Assembly: GCF_013001025.1 (NCBI RefSeq)
Contig: NZ_CP053021.1
Location: 2,497,501 to 2,561,500, forward strand
From: Sphingobium yanoikuyae
GTDB lineage: Bacteria; Pseudomonadota; Alphaproteobacteria; Sphingomonadales; Sphingomonadaceae
Reading direction: 5' to 3'
DNA length: 64,000 nt
The position numbers and the translations under genes are program-made. This document shows, piece by piece, positions 15,852 to 24,670 of the stretch. The notes under the pieces are model-generated. The model had not been told where the DNA came from. It saw nothing but the letters and a program-made list of their open reading frames with translations, and did no database searches. The stretch's first letter is position 1. Each line of letters opens with the position of its first letter.

Positions 15852-16940
15852 TCAGCCCGCGAGCGCGACGTCGACCTTCTCCCGCTCGGCCACCTTGCGG
15901 CGGACGACCGGCAGCAGTTCGCGGCCATAGAGGATGGAATCGCCCAGCGGATCGAAGCCGCGGATCAGGAAATGATCGATGCCGATATCATAATAATCGA
16001 GCATTGCATCGGCCACCTGTTCGGGCGTGCCGACCAGGCCGGTGGAATTGCCAGCCGCGCCGGTGAGCGCAGCGACGCCGGTCCACAGCCGCTTGTCCTG
16101 CCGATTGGCCTTGGCTGCCTCCAGCAGGCGCAGCGATCCGACATTGGGCGGGCGATGGCCGGTCAGCGGCAGGCCAGCCGCGACGCGGTTTTCGCGCACC
16201 TGCTCCTCGATCTCCGCCGCGCGCTTCCAGGCCGCTTCCTCCGTGTCGGCGATCACCGGGCGCAGCGACAGCGAGAAGCCGGGAGTGCGGCCATGACGGG
16301 CGGCCGCACGGCGCACCTGGCGCACCGTGTCCTGCACCGCTTCGAGCGTTTCGCCCCAGAGCGCATAGACATCGGCATGGCGCCCGGCGACCTCGATCGC
16401 CTCGGCCGAGGAACCGCCGAAGAAGACGGGCAGATTGTCCGGCTTGATCGCGCTGAAGGCCTGGCGAATGTCGTAGAAGTCACCCTGATGGTCGAACGGC
16501 TGGGCCGCGGTCCATTCCTGGCGCAGGATGGTCAGATATTCGTCGGTGCGCTGATAGCGCTGCGCCTTGACCGTGCCGGTGTCGCCGTCACGTGCCATTT
16601 CCTCGTCGGCGCCACCGGTGATGATATGCACCGCGACCCGCCCGCCCGATAGCTGGTCGAGCGTGGCCAGCTGGCGCGCGGCCACGGTCGGCTGGGTAAA
16701 ACCGGGCCGATGGGCGACCAGAAAGCCCAGCCTGCTAGTCAGCGCGGCGGCATGGGCCGCGACGATCTGACTTTCCGGACTATTGGAACCGAAGGGGATG
16801 AGGACGCGATCAAAGCCGCCATCTTCCTGCGCCTTCGCCGCAGCCTCGACATAGTCCTTGTCGAGCACACGGCTGCGCACCGCCGCCTGGGTTTCCGAGC
16901 CATTGTTGAAGCCGATATAGCCGATGAACTTGACGCTCAT
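15852..16940 (-). CDS. ssuD: Alkanesulfonate monooxygenase, FMNH2-dependent (SsuD-like)
   Basis: The 362-residue protein matches SsuD along its length: GFDRVLIPFGSNSPESQIVAA, LGFLVAHRPGFTQPTVAARQLATLDQLSGGRVAVHIITGG, QRYQRTDEYLTILRQEW, LPVFFGGSSAEAIEVAGRHADVYALWGE and the end segment LVGTPEQVADAMLDYYDIGIDHFLIRGFDPLGD. SsuD converts alkanesulfonates to aldehydes plus sulfite with reduced FMN and oxygen. The FMN reductase SsuE is not in the window. It sits between the rhodanese and ssuA genes, so sulfite release and sulfur trafficking are encoded together. Exact substrate range is not predictable. Confidence 0.9.
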   Translation of the reverse strand: MSVKFIGYIGFNNGSETQAAVRSRVLDKDYVEAAAKAQEDGGFDRVLIPFGSNSPESQIVAAHAAALTSRLGFLVAHRPGFTQPTVAARQLATLDQLSGGRVAVHIITGGADEEMARDGDTGTVKAQRYQRTDEYLTILRQEWTAAQPFDHQGDFYDIRQAFSAIKPDNLPVFFGGSSAEAIEVAGRHADVYALWGETLEAVQDTVRQVRRAAARHGRTPGFSLSLRPVIADTEEAAWKRAAEIEEQVRENRVAAGLPLTGHRPPNVGSLRLLEAAKANRQDKRLWTGVAALTGAAGNSTGLVGTPEQVADAMLDYYDIGIDHFLIRGFDPLGDSILYGRELLPVVRRKVAEREKVDVALAG

Positions 16941-16961
16941 GGGGTCATTCCTTCCCGAAGT

Positions 16962-18224
16962 TCAGATGACGTAGAAGCCGTGGGTGCCGTCCTTTTCGAG
17001 CTGGGCGACAAGGCCATATTCCCAGTCGAGATAGGCCTGCATCTTCTCGGCCTTGTTGTCGGTGCCCTCATAGGGGCGCTTGTAGCGGCCCTCGGGTCCA
17101 CGCGGGGGTGGCGCGCCGTCGCTGCCGCGTTCCAGCACCACCGCCGACCAGTCGACCGACAGGACATAGACTTCCCAGCCAAGCTGGGCGAGCCAGGAGG
17201 CACTCATGTCGGCGCGCGGGCCAAGATCGTCGGTGACGACGATGCGGGCGCCGCGCACCGGCGCATTATGGTCGGTTTCCTGCACCAGCTGGCCGCCCTG
17301 CGCATTGCGGAAGCCGGGCAGATGACCCGCCTCATATTCACGCGGCTGGCGCACATCGTAGAGATAGAGGGTGCGGGCGGTATCAGCCTTCAGATGCTCC
17401 AGATCGTCCCAGCCGATCCACTTGACCCCGGCGCGGTAGGCGACATCGCGGGCATGGGCACGGGCCGCCTCGATCGCCTTGCCATCGACCTCCGGCGCGG
17501 CGCGCACCTGGCCGGTTTCCAGCCCCTGCCCGGCCAGCGTCCAGCCGATCGTGCCGTTGCGCAGCGCATAGACCTTGTTGGGCAGGCCGGCATTGACCAG
17601 AGACTGGGTGCCGATGATCGACCGGGTACGGCCGGCGCAGTTGACGATGATGGTGGTGTCGGGATCGGGCGCGATCGTGCCTGCGCGCAGCACCAGTTCG
17701 GCGCCGGGCACGCTGGTCCCGGTCGGGATGCTCATCGTGTGATATTCGTCATAACGGCGCGCGTCGAGGATCGCGATGTCGGCCTTTTCGTCGATCAGCG
17801 CCTGCACATCTTCGGCCGCCAGGCTGGGGGTATGGCGGCGATGCTCGACCAGTTCGCCGAACGCCTTGGAATAGCTGTTCACATCCTCAAACAATTCATA
17901 GCCGGCGTCGCGCCAGCCTTGCAGCCCGCCCTCCAGTTCGCGCACGTCGGTATAGCCAAGCGCCTGCAATCGCACGGCGGCACGGCGCGCCAGCCCCTCG
18001 CCCGCATCATAGACGATGATCGGCGTGTCCAGCCGGGGGATGCGCCAGCGCGCTTCCTCATCGATGCGGCGCAGCGGAATCTGGGCGGCGAACAGTGGAT
18101 GGCCCTGCGCAAACTCATGCTCCTCGCGCACGTCGATCAGGGCGATCTCGTCGCGGGCGATCAGCGCGGTGCGGATATCGGCCGGGGTGGCGACCTCTAT
18201 GCGGTCCAATATGTCGGTGGTCAT
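16962..18224 (-). CDS. Triple-rhodanese-domain protein
   Basis: A 420-residue cytoplasmic protein with three rhodanese domains, roughly residues 8-112, 130-235 and 268-370. Only the middle one has the catalytic cysteine, in VNCAGRTRS (Cys196). The equivalent loops of the first and third read YDAGEG and TDDLGPR, with aspartate in place of cysteine, so they are probably structural. Rhodaneses move sulfane sulfur from persulfide or thiosulfate to acceptors. Its start overlaps the thiol dioxygenase stop by four bases, a pairing common in bacterial sulfur-assimilation loci. The likely job is handling sulfur released by the dioxygenase or SsuD (inference). Confidence 0.88.
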   Translation of the reverse strand: MTTDILDRIEVATPADIRTALIARDEIALIDVREEHEFAQGHPLFAAQIPLRRIDEEARWRIPRLDTPIIVYDAGEGLARRAAVRLQALGYTDVRELEGGLQGWRDAGYELFEDVNSYSKAFGELVEHRRHTPSLAAEDVQALIDEKADIAILDARRYDEYHTMSIPTGTSVPGAELVLRAGTIAPDPDTTIIVNCAGRTRSIIGTQSLVNAGLPNKVYALRNGTIGWTLAGQGLETGQVRAAPEVDGKAIEAARAHARDVAYRAGVKWIGWDDLEHLKADTARTLYLYDVRQPREYEAGHLPGFRNAQGGQLVQETDHNAPVRGARIVVTDDLGPRADMSASWLAQLGWEVYVLSVDWSAVVLERGSDGAPPPRGPEGRYKRPYEGTDNKAEKMQAYLDWEYGLVAQLEKDGTHGFYVI

Positions 18225-18835
18225 GCGTTTCTCGATCTGTCCCAGAGGTTGGGGATGACGCGGTTGGCGTATCCGGAGATGAAGCTTTTGGGTGTGCCGT
18301 CAGGGGCGAAGGTCGCGCGCTCGACCGCGCCGATATTGCCGCCATAGACATGGATGCTGACCGACGGCGCATCGGCCCGGCCGTTGGATACGCGGTGGAT
18401 GTCGCCGATCCGGGGCGACACGGCATCCACCTCGCCCTCGCGCAATATGTCCGTGCCCTGCGCGACCAGTCCGCCGCCGGGCAGCCGGTGGAACCGCTCG
18501 ACCTGCTCGCTGCCGCGCAGCACGCCGACCAGCCCCCAGACGCCATGGTCGTGGATCGGGGTCGACTGACCCGGCCCCCAGACGAAGCTGACGATGCTGA
18601 ACCGCTCGCGGCTGTCGCAATGGAGCAGATATTGCTGATAACGATCGGGGTCCGGCCGGGCATATTCGGGCGGCAGCCAGCCGTCGCGGGCGATCAGCCG
18701 GGCAAGCAGAGTGCGGCCACTTTCCAGCAGCGCCTGTTCGTCACGGGTGCAGGCGATCAGATCGGCCAAGGCGGTGACGAAACCGCGTAGGCGGCTGGTA
18801 TCGACCGGCCGGTCGATCGTGGTGACCGCGTTCAT
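18221..18835 (-). CDS. Cysteine/thiol dioxygenase family protein
   Basis: A 204-residue cupin of the cysteine dioxygenase superfamily. The iron ligands are visible as STPIHDHGVWGLVGVLRG (two histidines) and GDIHRVSNG, followed by the strand VSIHVYGGNIG. Bacterial members oxidise cysteine or 3-mercaptopropionate to the sulfinate using O2 and Fe(II). The stop overlaps the rhodanese start and the start overlaps the SsuB stop (ATGA both sides), so all three are translationally coupled. Cysteine versus mercaptopropionate cannot be decided from what I can see. Confidence 0.85.
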   Translation of the reverse strand: MNAVTTIDRPVDTSRLRGFVTALADLIACTRDEQALLESGRTLLARLIARDGWLPPEYARPDPDRYQQYLLHCDSRERFSIVSFVWGPGQSTPIHDHGVWGLVGVLRGSEQVERFHRLPGGGLVAQGTDILREGEVDAVSPRIGDIHRVSNGRADAPSVSIHVYGGNIGAVERATFAPDGTPKSFISGYANRVIPNLWDRSRNA

Positions 18836-19629
18836 TCCGCCGCCTCCGCCTGACGAGCGAAGGGCACCACCCCCTCACCATGATGGTCGCCGCCCAGATG
18901 GGACAGAAGCTGTTCGCGCAGCCGGCCGGCGAGCCCCGCCCGCTCGCCGCGCGGCGCGTGAATGCGCTCCTCCGCGACGATCCGTCCCTTGTCGAGCACC
19001 AGCACCCGGTCGGCCAGCGCAATCGCTTCCTCGACATCATGGGTGACGATCAGCACCGCCGGCTTGTGCGTCCGCCAGAGCGAGAGGACGAGGTCATGCA
19101 TGCGATAACGGGTCAGCGCATCGAGTGCGGCAAAGGGCTCATCGAGCAGCAGCAATTGGGGTTCGCGCACCAGCGCGCGGGCGAGCGCGGCGCGCTGCGC
19201 CTCGCCACCGGACAGGGTGAGCGGCCAGGCGTCCAGCCGATGGCCAAGGCCGACTTCCTTCAGCGCGGCTTGCGCCCGGTCGCGGATGGCACCGCCTTTC
19301 AGGCCCAGCGCGACATTCTTCCAGACCGGTTTCCACGGCAGCAGTCGGGCATCCTGGAACACGACGGCGCGGCTGTCGGGCACCTCCACATCCTGCGCGC
19401 CGGCATCGTCCAGCCCGGCGAGGGTGCGCAGCAAGGTGGTCTTGCCCGATCCCGACCGGCCCAGCAGGGCGATGAACTCGCCCGGCGCGATTTCCAGGTC
19501 CAGTCCGTCGATGATGCGGTTGGCGCCAAAGCTGCGGGTGAAGTGCTGCAGGCGGACGACCGGTTCGGGATGCGGCTGGTGCGCCGCGCTGTCGATGCTG
19601 GAAAAGCCGAGGCGCGCGTCCATGATCAA
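18832..19629 (-). CDS. ssuB: Sulfonate ABC transporter ATP-binding protein
   Basis: A 265-residue ABC ATPase with Walker A GRSGSGKTT (57-65), Q-loop FQDARLLPW (91-99), signature LSGGEAQR (139-146; glutamate instead of the usual glutamine), Walker B LLLLDEPFAALD (159-170) and H-loop THD (196-198). The LLPWKPVWKNVALGL stretch after the Q-loop is typical of the SsuB/TauB/NrtD group. It powers the SsuC permease at the cytoplasmic face. Start and stop overlap the neighbouring genes by four bases. It is the only ABC ATPase in the window, although three binding proteins are encoded. Confidence 0.92.
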   Translation of the reverse strand: MIMDARLGFSSIDSAAHQPHPEPVVRLQHFTRSFGANRIIDGLDLEIAPGEFIALLGRSGSGKTTLLRTLAGLDDAGAQDVEVPDSRAVVFQDARLLPWKPVWKNVALGLKGGAIRDRAQAALKEVGLGHRLDAWPLTLSGGEAQRAALARALVREPQLLLLDEPFAALDALTRYRMHDLVLSLWRTHKPAVLIVTHDVEEAIALADRVLVLDKGRIVAEERIHAPRGERAGLAGRLREQLLSHLGGDHHGEGVVPFARQAEAAE

Positions 19630-20450
19630 TTCTCCACTATGCTGGGGCGCCAGACGAGGGCGCGGGCTTCGAGGGACCGGACCAGCCAGTCGGCACCAAG
19701 GCCGAGAATGGCGTAGACCATGAGGCAGACGACGATGATGTCGGTGCGCATGAAGTCGCGGGCATTATTGATGAGATAGCCAAGCCCGGCCGAGGCGTTG
19801 ATCTGCTCCGCCACCACCAGCACCAGGATCGAGATGGACAGGGCGTAGCGCAGCCCGACCAGCAGCGAGGGCAAGGCGGCGGGCAACACGACGTGCCAGA
19901 CCTGTTCCCAGCGGCTGAGGCCGAAGCTCTTGGCGGCATCGAGCAGGCGCGGATCGACACCGCGAATGCCGGCATAAAGGTTGAGATAGACCGGGAAGAT
20001 GGTGCCGAAGGCAATGAGCGCGATCTTGGGCGTCTCGCCAATGCCGAACCAGACGATGAACAGCGGCGTCAGCGCCAGCGCGGGAATGGTCCGCTTGATC
20101 TGCATAAGCGGGTCGATCGCCAGTTCCGCGCCGCGCGACAGGCCCGCTGCCAGCCCCAGACCCAGACCCAGACCAACGCCGATCAGCAGGCCGACCGCGA
20201 CGCGGGCGAAGGAGACGAGCAGGTTGGAGGGCAGTTCGCCGCTCAGCACCATCTGGATCAGCGTGCCGATCACGGCGGAGGGCGCGGCCAGCGTGCGTTC
20301 GGGGATAAGGCCCGTGCGCGAGCCCAGTTCCCACAGCAAAAGTAACAGCAAAGGTGACAGCCATCGGCCGCCGAAGCGAGCGAGGGAGAAGCGGCGTCTG
20401 GCGCGCTGCGACGGCGTGTCGCCCCTTATTGCCAATGCGGTCATGTCCAT
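19626..20450 (-). CDS. ssuC: Sulfonate ABC transporter permease
   Basis: A 274-residue inner-membrane protein with about six helices, beginning SPLLLLLLWELGSRTGLIP. The binding-protein-dependent transport EAA loop is recognisable as KSFGLSRWEQVWHVVLPAALPSLLVGLRYAL, and VVAEQINASAGLGYLINNARDFMRTD is the conserved SsuC/TauC region after it. It forms the channel for the SsuB ATPase. This is the first gene of the minus-strand operon that runs to the class II aldolase; its promoter must lie in 20451-20710, shared with the divergent LysR gene. Confidence 0.92.
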   Translation of the reverse strand: MDMTALAIRGDTPSQRARRRFSLARFGGRWLSPLLLLLLWELGSRTGLIPERTLAAPSAVIGTLIQMVLSGELPSNLLVSFARVAVGLLIGVGLGLGLGLAAGLSRGAELAIDPLMQIKRTIPALALTPLFIVWFGIGETPKIALIAFGTIFPVYLNLYAGIRGVDPRLLDAAKSFGLSRWEQVWHVVLPAALPSLLVGLRYALSISILVLVVAEQINASAGLGYLINNARDFMRTDIIVVCLMVYAILGLGADWLVRSLEARALVWRPSIVEN

Positions 20451-20489
20451 CCGTCATGCTGGTGAAGTCGCCTTCATCCAACACCAATT

Positions 20490-20622
20490 CTCTACTCATT
20501 CAATTGAGTTTTATCCGATGGGTCTATGAGGGAAAATCATAGGTGGTCATTCGCCCCCGATTCCGGGCGTTTCGGCGCGCGACGGCCGCGATAGCTTTTC
20601 CTGTCCCCGGACAAACTCTACT
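20490..20622. promoter_or_regulatory. Divergent ssuC/LysR promoter region with repeated heptamer
   Basis: The 260-base region between the divergent genes contains the heptamer CTCTACT twice (20490-20496 and 20616-20622), each followed by a similar AT-rich stretch ending ATTGA. An 8-bp palindrome TCAATTGA lies at 20500-20507. A reverse copy of the heptamer occurs at 24862-24868 ahead of the second sulfur operon. Binding by the adjacent LysR protein is a plausible reading, not a demonstrated one. Confidence 0.35.
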
Positions 20623-20710
20623 ATTTTGATTGATATATTGCCATGGATCATAAGCACAGGCCCGTGCCCGGCATCGGATCGGCCCCCTTTCACCATCAGA
20701 AGGATATGCC

Positions 20711-21547
20711 GTGCCGGTCAATCTGCCGACCAATCTCCTGCGCAGCTTTGTCGCGATCGTCGACACCGGGTCGATGCTCAATGCGTCGGAACAGGTGTTC
20801 GTCACCCAGTCCGCCCTCAGCCTGCAGATCAAGCGGCTGGAGGAACTGGTGCAGCAGTCGCTGTTCCTGCGCGAAGGCCGCCGCCTGCACCTGACCGCGG
20901 CGGGCGAGGTGCTGCTCGACTATGCGCGCCGGGTGCTGAGCCTGCATGACGAGGCGGTGGCGGCGGTCAGTGCCGGCCGCTTTGCCGGCCCGGCGCGGAT
21001 CGGCATGGTCCAGGATTTCGCCGACAGCCTGCTTTCGGGCCTGCTCTCCCGCTTTGCCGAGCTGCACCCGGACGCGCAAATCTATGCGCGGGTCGCGGGC
21101 ACGGCCGAGTTGCAGGCGCTGCTCGACCGGCGCGAGCTGGACATATTGCTGGGCTTTGCCGCGCCCAATGACGGCAGCGCGGTCACGGTGGCGCCGATGA
21201 GCTGGTATGGCACGGCCGAACTGGTTGATCGCGACACCATCCCGCTGGCGGTGCTGGAGGAGCCGTGCCGTTTCCGCGAGGCGGCGATCCGGGCGCTGGA
21301 GGATATGGGTCTGCAATGGCGGATCGCGGTCGAGACGCCCAACCTCGCCACGCTGCGCGCGGCAGTGGCCGCGGGGCTGGGCATCACCGCGCGGACCCAT
21401 TTGTTCCAGGATGACATGACAGTGCTGGAGCATGAGCGGCTGCCCACCCTACCCCGCGTCGCCGCGATCCTGCGCACCAGCGACAAGCTGGACCGCGCCG
21501 CGCATCGACTGGCAGAACTGGCGCGCGAGACAGTGACCGGGCTTTAA
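20711..21547 (+). CDS. LysR-family transcriptional regulator
   Basis: A 278-residue LysR protein: the N-terminal winged helix LRSFVAIVDTGSMLNASEQVFVTQSALSLQIKRLEELVQQSLFLREGRRLHLTAAGEVLLDYARRVL is followed by the periplasmic-binding-like effector domain (GPARIGMVQDFADSLLSGLLSRF onward). GTG 20711 has an AGAAGGA element six bases upstream. It is divergent from the ssu-type operon, the classical arrangement for a LysR regulator of its neighbour, so control of sulfonate genes (CysB/Cbl/SftR-like role) is the best inference. Sequence alone does not show whether sulfate, O-acetylserine or a sulfonate is the effector. Confidence 0.88.
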   Translation: MPVNLPTNLLRSFVAIVDTGSMLNASEQVFVTQSALSLQIKRLEELVQQSLFLREGRRLHLTAAGEVLLDYARRVLSLHDEAVAAVSAGRFAGPARIGMVQDFADSLLSGLLSRFAELHPDAQIYARVAGTAELQALLDRRELDILLGFAAPNDGSAVTVAPMSWYGTAELVDRDTIPLAVLEEPCRFREAAIRALEDMGLQWRIAVETPNLATLRAAVAAGLGITARTHLFQDDMTVLEHERLPTLPRVAAILRTSDKLDRAAHRLAELARETVTGL

Positions 21548-21565
21548 CCCCCGGTCACCCAGACC

Positions 21566-22510
21566 TTAGTACCCGCGCGCCGGATCGACGATGTCGGACG
21601 GTGCCTCGCCCCGAACGAAGCGGGTCAGATCGTCCTGGATCTTTTCCAGCAGGCGATGGCGCACCAGCTGGTAATTGCTTGAAATATGCGGGGTCAGCCG
21701 CACCTTGGGATGAGTGTAGAGGACATGCCCCTCCGGCAGCGGTTCGGGGTCGGTGACGTCCAGCGTCGCAAAGCCCAGCCGGCCATCATCCAGCGCCCGC
21801 ACCAAAGCCGCCTGATCGACCACCGATCCGCGTGCGACGTTGATGAGATGCGCGCCCGGCCGCACCCGCGCCAGCAGTGCATCGTCAACCAGATGGCGGG
21901 TCTGGGCAGTGGCGGGGACGGCGAGCAATATATGATCCGCCTCCTCCACCAAAGTCCCGACATCGCCGACCAGTTGCACGCCCGGCACGCTGGGTTGCGC
22001 GCCGGATCGCCGCACGCCGATCACCTGCGCGCCCAGCGCCAGGCCGCGTCGTGCGACCGCCGCGCCGATCGCGCCCATGCCGATGATGCCGATGGTCGTG
22101 CCCGACACCCGGCCCAGTTGCGCCGGCCCCCATTGTGCCCGCGAACGGACGGTGACGGCGTCCAGATTCTTGGCATGGGCATAGATGGCGGCGATCGCAT
22201 AATCGGCGATCTCCTCCGACGCGACGCCGCGGCCACAGGTGACGAGCGGCGCGTCAAGCAGCCAGTCGGGATAGAAATCGACCCCGACCGAAGCGCTGTA
22301 GACCCATTTGAGGCGCCCCGGCCAGGGTGCGGGACGACGCACCTCCGGCGCGCGCCAGGCCGGCGACGGGCGGATCAGCAATATATCGGCCTCGTCGGCG
22401 GCGCTCCAGGGCGCGTCCTCGGCAACGTCGATCAGCACGGGGGCGGACGGATGACGGGCCAGACTCCGGTTGAAATCCGGCTCCATCTGGCTGGCGATGA
22501 TCAGGGACAT
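21566..22510 (-). CDS. D-isomer-specific 2-hydroxyacid dehydrogenase
   Basis: The 314-residue enzyme has the D-2-hydroxyacid dehydrogenase layout: NAD-binding GTTIGIIGMGAIGAAVARRGL, catalytic arginine in LINVARGSVVDQAALVRALDDG, the glutamate region LDVTDPEPLPEGHVLYTHP and the catalytic histidine in RLTPHISSN. It would reduce a 2-keto acid or oxidise the D-hydroxy acid with NAD(P)H. ATG 22510 is four bases from the stop of the preceding gene; a TTG at 22546 would overlap it. It is the last gene of the second sulfur operon, so it may process the carbon skeleton left after desulfurisation (inference). Confidence 0.87.
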   Translation of the reverse strand: MSLIIASQMEPDFNRSLARHPSAPVLIDVAEDAPWSAADEADILLIRPSPAWRAPEVRRPAPWPGRLKWVYSASVGVDFYPDWLLDAPLVTCGRGVASEEIADYAIAAIYAHAKNLDAVTVRSRAQWGPAQLGRVSGTTIGIIGMGAIGAAVARRGLALGAQVIGVRRSGAQPSVPGVQLVGDVGTLVEEADHILLAVPATAQTRHLVDDALLARVRPGAHLINVARGSVVDQAALVRALDDGRLGFATLDVTDPEPLPEGHVLYTHPKVRLTPHISSNYQLVRHRLLEKIQDDLTRFVRGEAPSDIVDPARGY

Positions 22511-22514
22511 GGGC

Positions 22515-23690
22515 TCAATTCCCCAGCGCCGCGCGACCAGCGGCAATCAGGATGGTGTCGGTCTGCGGCGAATGGATACGGCTGCACAGCACGTCGCGAT
22601 AATGGCGCTCCAGCGGATTATGGCGGCTGATGCCGGGGTTGCCGGTCAGTTCCAGCCCGATCTCGACCGCGCGGATGGCGTTGGCGGTGGCGACATATTT
22701 GATCGCATTGGCCTCGACCGCCGGTGGCGGATCGCCTGCGTCGATCCGCGCGGCGGCGTCGCGCACCAGCGTCCGGTTGACCTGCAACAGCGCCTCGATC
22801 TCGCCGAACTTCTCCTGCACGCGCGGCAGGGTGGCAAGCGATGCGCCGAGGTTGCTCGGCACCCGATCGTTGAGATAGGCACGCAGCCAGTCGCGCGCGG
22901 CGCGCGCCACCCCGTCATAAATGACCGAGATGGAGAGCGCATTCCACAGCGTCTGGACCGGATCGGGCGCGCCCCATTCCTCCGGCCGGCGAATATCGAC
23001 CGCATGGTCGGCCGGCGTCGGCGTGTCGGTGAAATGGACGGCATGGCTGACCGTCGCGCGCATCCCCAGATGATCCCAGGCCGGCTCGATCTCCACCCCC
23101 GGACTGCCGGCGCGAACCAGGAAATTGCCGACGCGCGGGACATCCTCGTCGGTCTTGGCCCAGACCGAATACCAGTCGAGCCCGGTCGATCCAGTCGAAT
23201 AGATCTTCGTGCCGCTGATCGCCCAGCCATGGGCGGTGCGCCGCGCGATCGTGGCAGGTAGGCCGCCGCGCACGGGCGTGCCCAGTTCCGGTTCGACCCG
23301 CAGCCCGCCGATCAGCCCCCGGCCCGCCACCGCATCGCGCGCCAGCGTCTCATAGATGTCCGCCGGCCAGCCGCGCGCCCGGTTGGGCGTCGCATGATAA
23401 TGATAGGTCATGAACAGGATCAGCGCGGTCGAGGGATCGCCCTTCGCCACCGCCGCCAGCACCCGCAGCGCTTCGGAAACCGACGCGCCCCGCCCGCCAT
23501 GCGCGCGCGGCACGGTCAGCGCGATCAGGCCCTGTTGCGCCAATATGTCGAAATTGGCGCGGGGAAATTCGGCACTGCGGTCATATTGCTCCGCATTGGC
23601 CGCCAGCAAGCGGGTCAGCCGGTCGAGCTGGTCGGCGGGCACCGGCCCTTCGGGCGGCTGCGGCTGCACGGAAATTGCCTGGGTCGCCAT
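22515..23690 (-). CDS. Acyl-CoA-dehydrogenase-fold flavin oxidoreductase (SfnB/DszC-like)
   Basis: A 391-residue flavoprotein with the acyl-CoA dehydrogenase fold: FPRANFDILAQQGLIALTVPRAHGGRGASVSEALRVLAAVAKGDPSTALIL, the middle domain GWAISGTKIYSTGS and FLVRAGSPGVEIEPAWDHLGMRATVSH, and the helical end domain. The catalytic base position of true acyl-CoA dehydrogenases is not obvious, and the context (sulfonate binding protein upstream) points to the sulfur-acquisition group (SfnB) or DszC-type N/S-oxygenases. ATG 23690 is chosen because the longer frame extends through the binding-protein gene. It probably needs a flavin reductase not encoded here. Confidence 0.83.
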   Translation of the reverse strand: MATQAISVQPQPPEGPVPADQLDRLTRLLAANAEQYDRSAEFPRANFDILAQQGLIALTVPRAHGGRGASVSEALRVLAAVAKGDPSTALILFMTYHYHATPNRARGWPADIYETLARDAVAGRGLIGGLRVEPELGTPVRGGLPATIARRTAHGWAISGTKIYSTGSTGLDWYSVWAKTDEDVPRVGNFLVRAGSPGVEIEPAWDHLGMRATVSHAVHFTDTPTPADHAVDIRRPEEWGAPDPVQTLWNALSISVIYDGVARAARDWLRAYLNDRVPSNLGASLATLPRVQEKFGEIEALLQVNRTLVRDAAARIDAGDPPPAVEANAIKYVATANAIRAVEIGLELTGNPGISRHNPLERHYRDVLCSRIHSPQTDTILIAAGRAALGN

Positions 23691-23694
23691 GATA

Positions 23695-24669
23695 TCAGCC
23701 TCTCTTGGGAATGGCGTCATTGAAGCGGGCGTCCCATAGCGGGCGGACGTCCACCCGCTTGGGCACCAGCCCGGCCTTGAAGAAGACATCGGCGACCTGC
23801 TGCTGCGATCCGATCGCCTCGGGCGTGACCGGGCGCAGTTCATAGGTCGCGCTCTTACGGCGGAACTGGTCGAGCACATAGTCGCGCGGCACGCCGATAT
23901 CCTGGGCGACGATGCCGGCCCATTCGTCCTGATGTGCCGCCGCCCAGCCAAAGCCCTGTTGCACCAGCGCCAGATATTCGCGGATGATCGCCGCCTTGTC
24001 GGGATCGGCCAGCGCATCGACATGGGCGGAGACGAGATAGTTGCCTGACAGGATACCATAAGCGGTGCGCAAGATCCGCGCACCCTCTGTCGCGATCGCC
24101 CGCTGGATCGGGAAGCCATAGATCGCCCAGGCATCCAGCGCCCCTTGCGAAAAAGCGGCGGCGCCATCGGACACGCCCATCGCGACCGGAGTGATGTCGT
24201 CCCAGCTCAGGCCGACCTCCTCCAGCATCCGGATCAGGAAATATTGGGCGGTGGTGGCGCGGACATAGCCGACGCGCTTGCCCTTGAGGTCGGCGATGGA
24301 GCGCGCCTTCGATCCCTTCGGCACCAGCACGATCTGGTTATTGACGTCGCCATGGGCGACCGCGATCTGGCGGAAGCTCTGGATGGTCGAAGCGGCGGCG
24401 AAGATCGGCGGGATCTCGCTCATCCCGCCATAGTCGAGCGATCCACCATTGAGCGCCTCGACCACGAGGTGGCCGGACTGGAACTCGCTATAGACAAGGT
24501 CAAAGCCCTTGGGCTGGATGCCCGCCGCCTTGAACAGCAGGCGGGTGTCGCCATCGCCCTTGCCGGTGATCGACACCCGCAGTTTCGGCCGGCCCTTGCC
24601 AGCGCTGCCACAGGCGGTGAGCAGCAGGCTGCCCGCCGCCGCGCCCAGCAGATTGCGTCTGGACAACAT
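23695..24669 (-). CDS. Sulfonate-type substrate-binding lipoprotein
   Basis: A 324-residue binding protein. The N-terminus MLSRRNLLGAAAGSLLLTAC carries both a twin-arginine-like pair and a lipobox (LTAC), so it is probably an inner-membrane-anchored lipoprotein. The SsuA-like core includes LVYSEFQSGHLVVEALNGGSLDYGGMSEIPPIF, HGDVNNQIVLVPKGSKARSIADLKGKRVGYV and ISGNYL-like ILSGNYLVSAHVDALADP. It shares several of these motifs with the binding protein at 49498. No permease or ATPase is in its operon; it may use SsuC/SsuB or components elsewhere. A GTG at 24717 would extend it over the small ORF. Confidence 0.85.
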   Translation of the reverse strand: MLSRRNLLGAAAGSLLLTACGSAGKGRPKLRVSITGKGDGDTRLLFKAAGIQPKGFDLVYSEFQSGHLVVEALNGGSLDYGGMSEIPPIFAAASTIQSFRQIAVAHGDVNNQIVLVPKGSKARSIADLKGKRVGYVRATTAQYFLIRMLEEVGLSWDDITPVAMGVSDGAAAFSQGALDAWAIYGFPIQRAIATEGARILRTAYGILSGNYLVSAHVDALADPDKAAIIREYLALVQQGFGWAAAHQDEWAGIVAQDIGVPRDYVLDQFRRKSATYELRPVTPEAIGSQQQVADVFFKAGLVPKRVDVRPLWDARFNDAIPKRG

Positions 24670-24670
24670 C

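Noticed and set aside
22515..24167. 550-codon frame that would fuse a binding-protein region to the acyl-CoA-dehydrogenase-like enzyme
   Set aside because: The first 159 codons are an out-of-frame reading of the lipoprotein gene; ATG 23690 starts the real domain.
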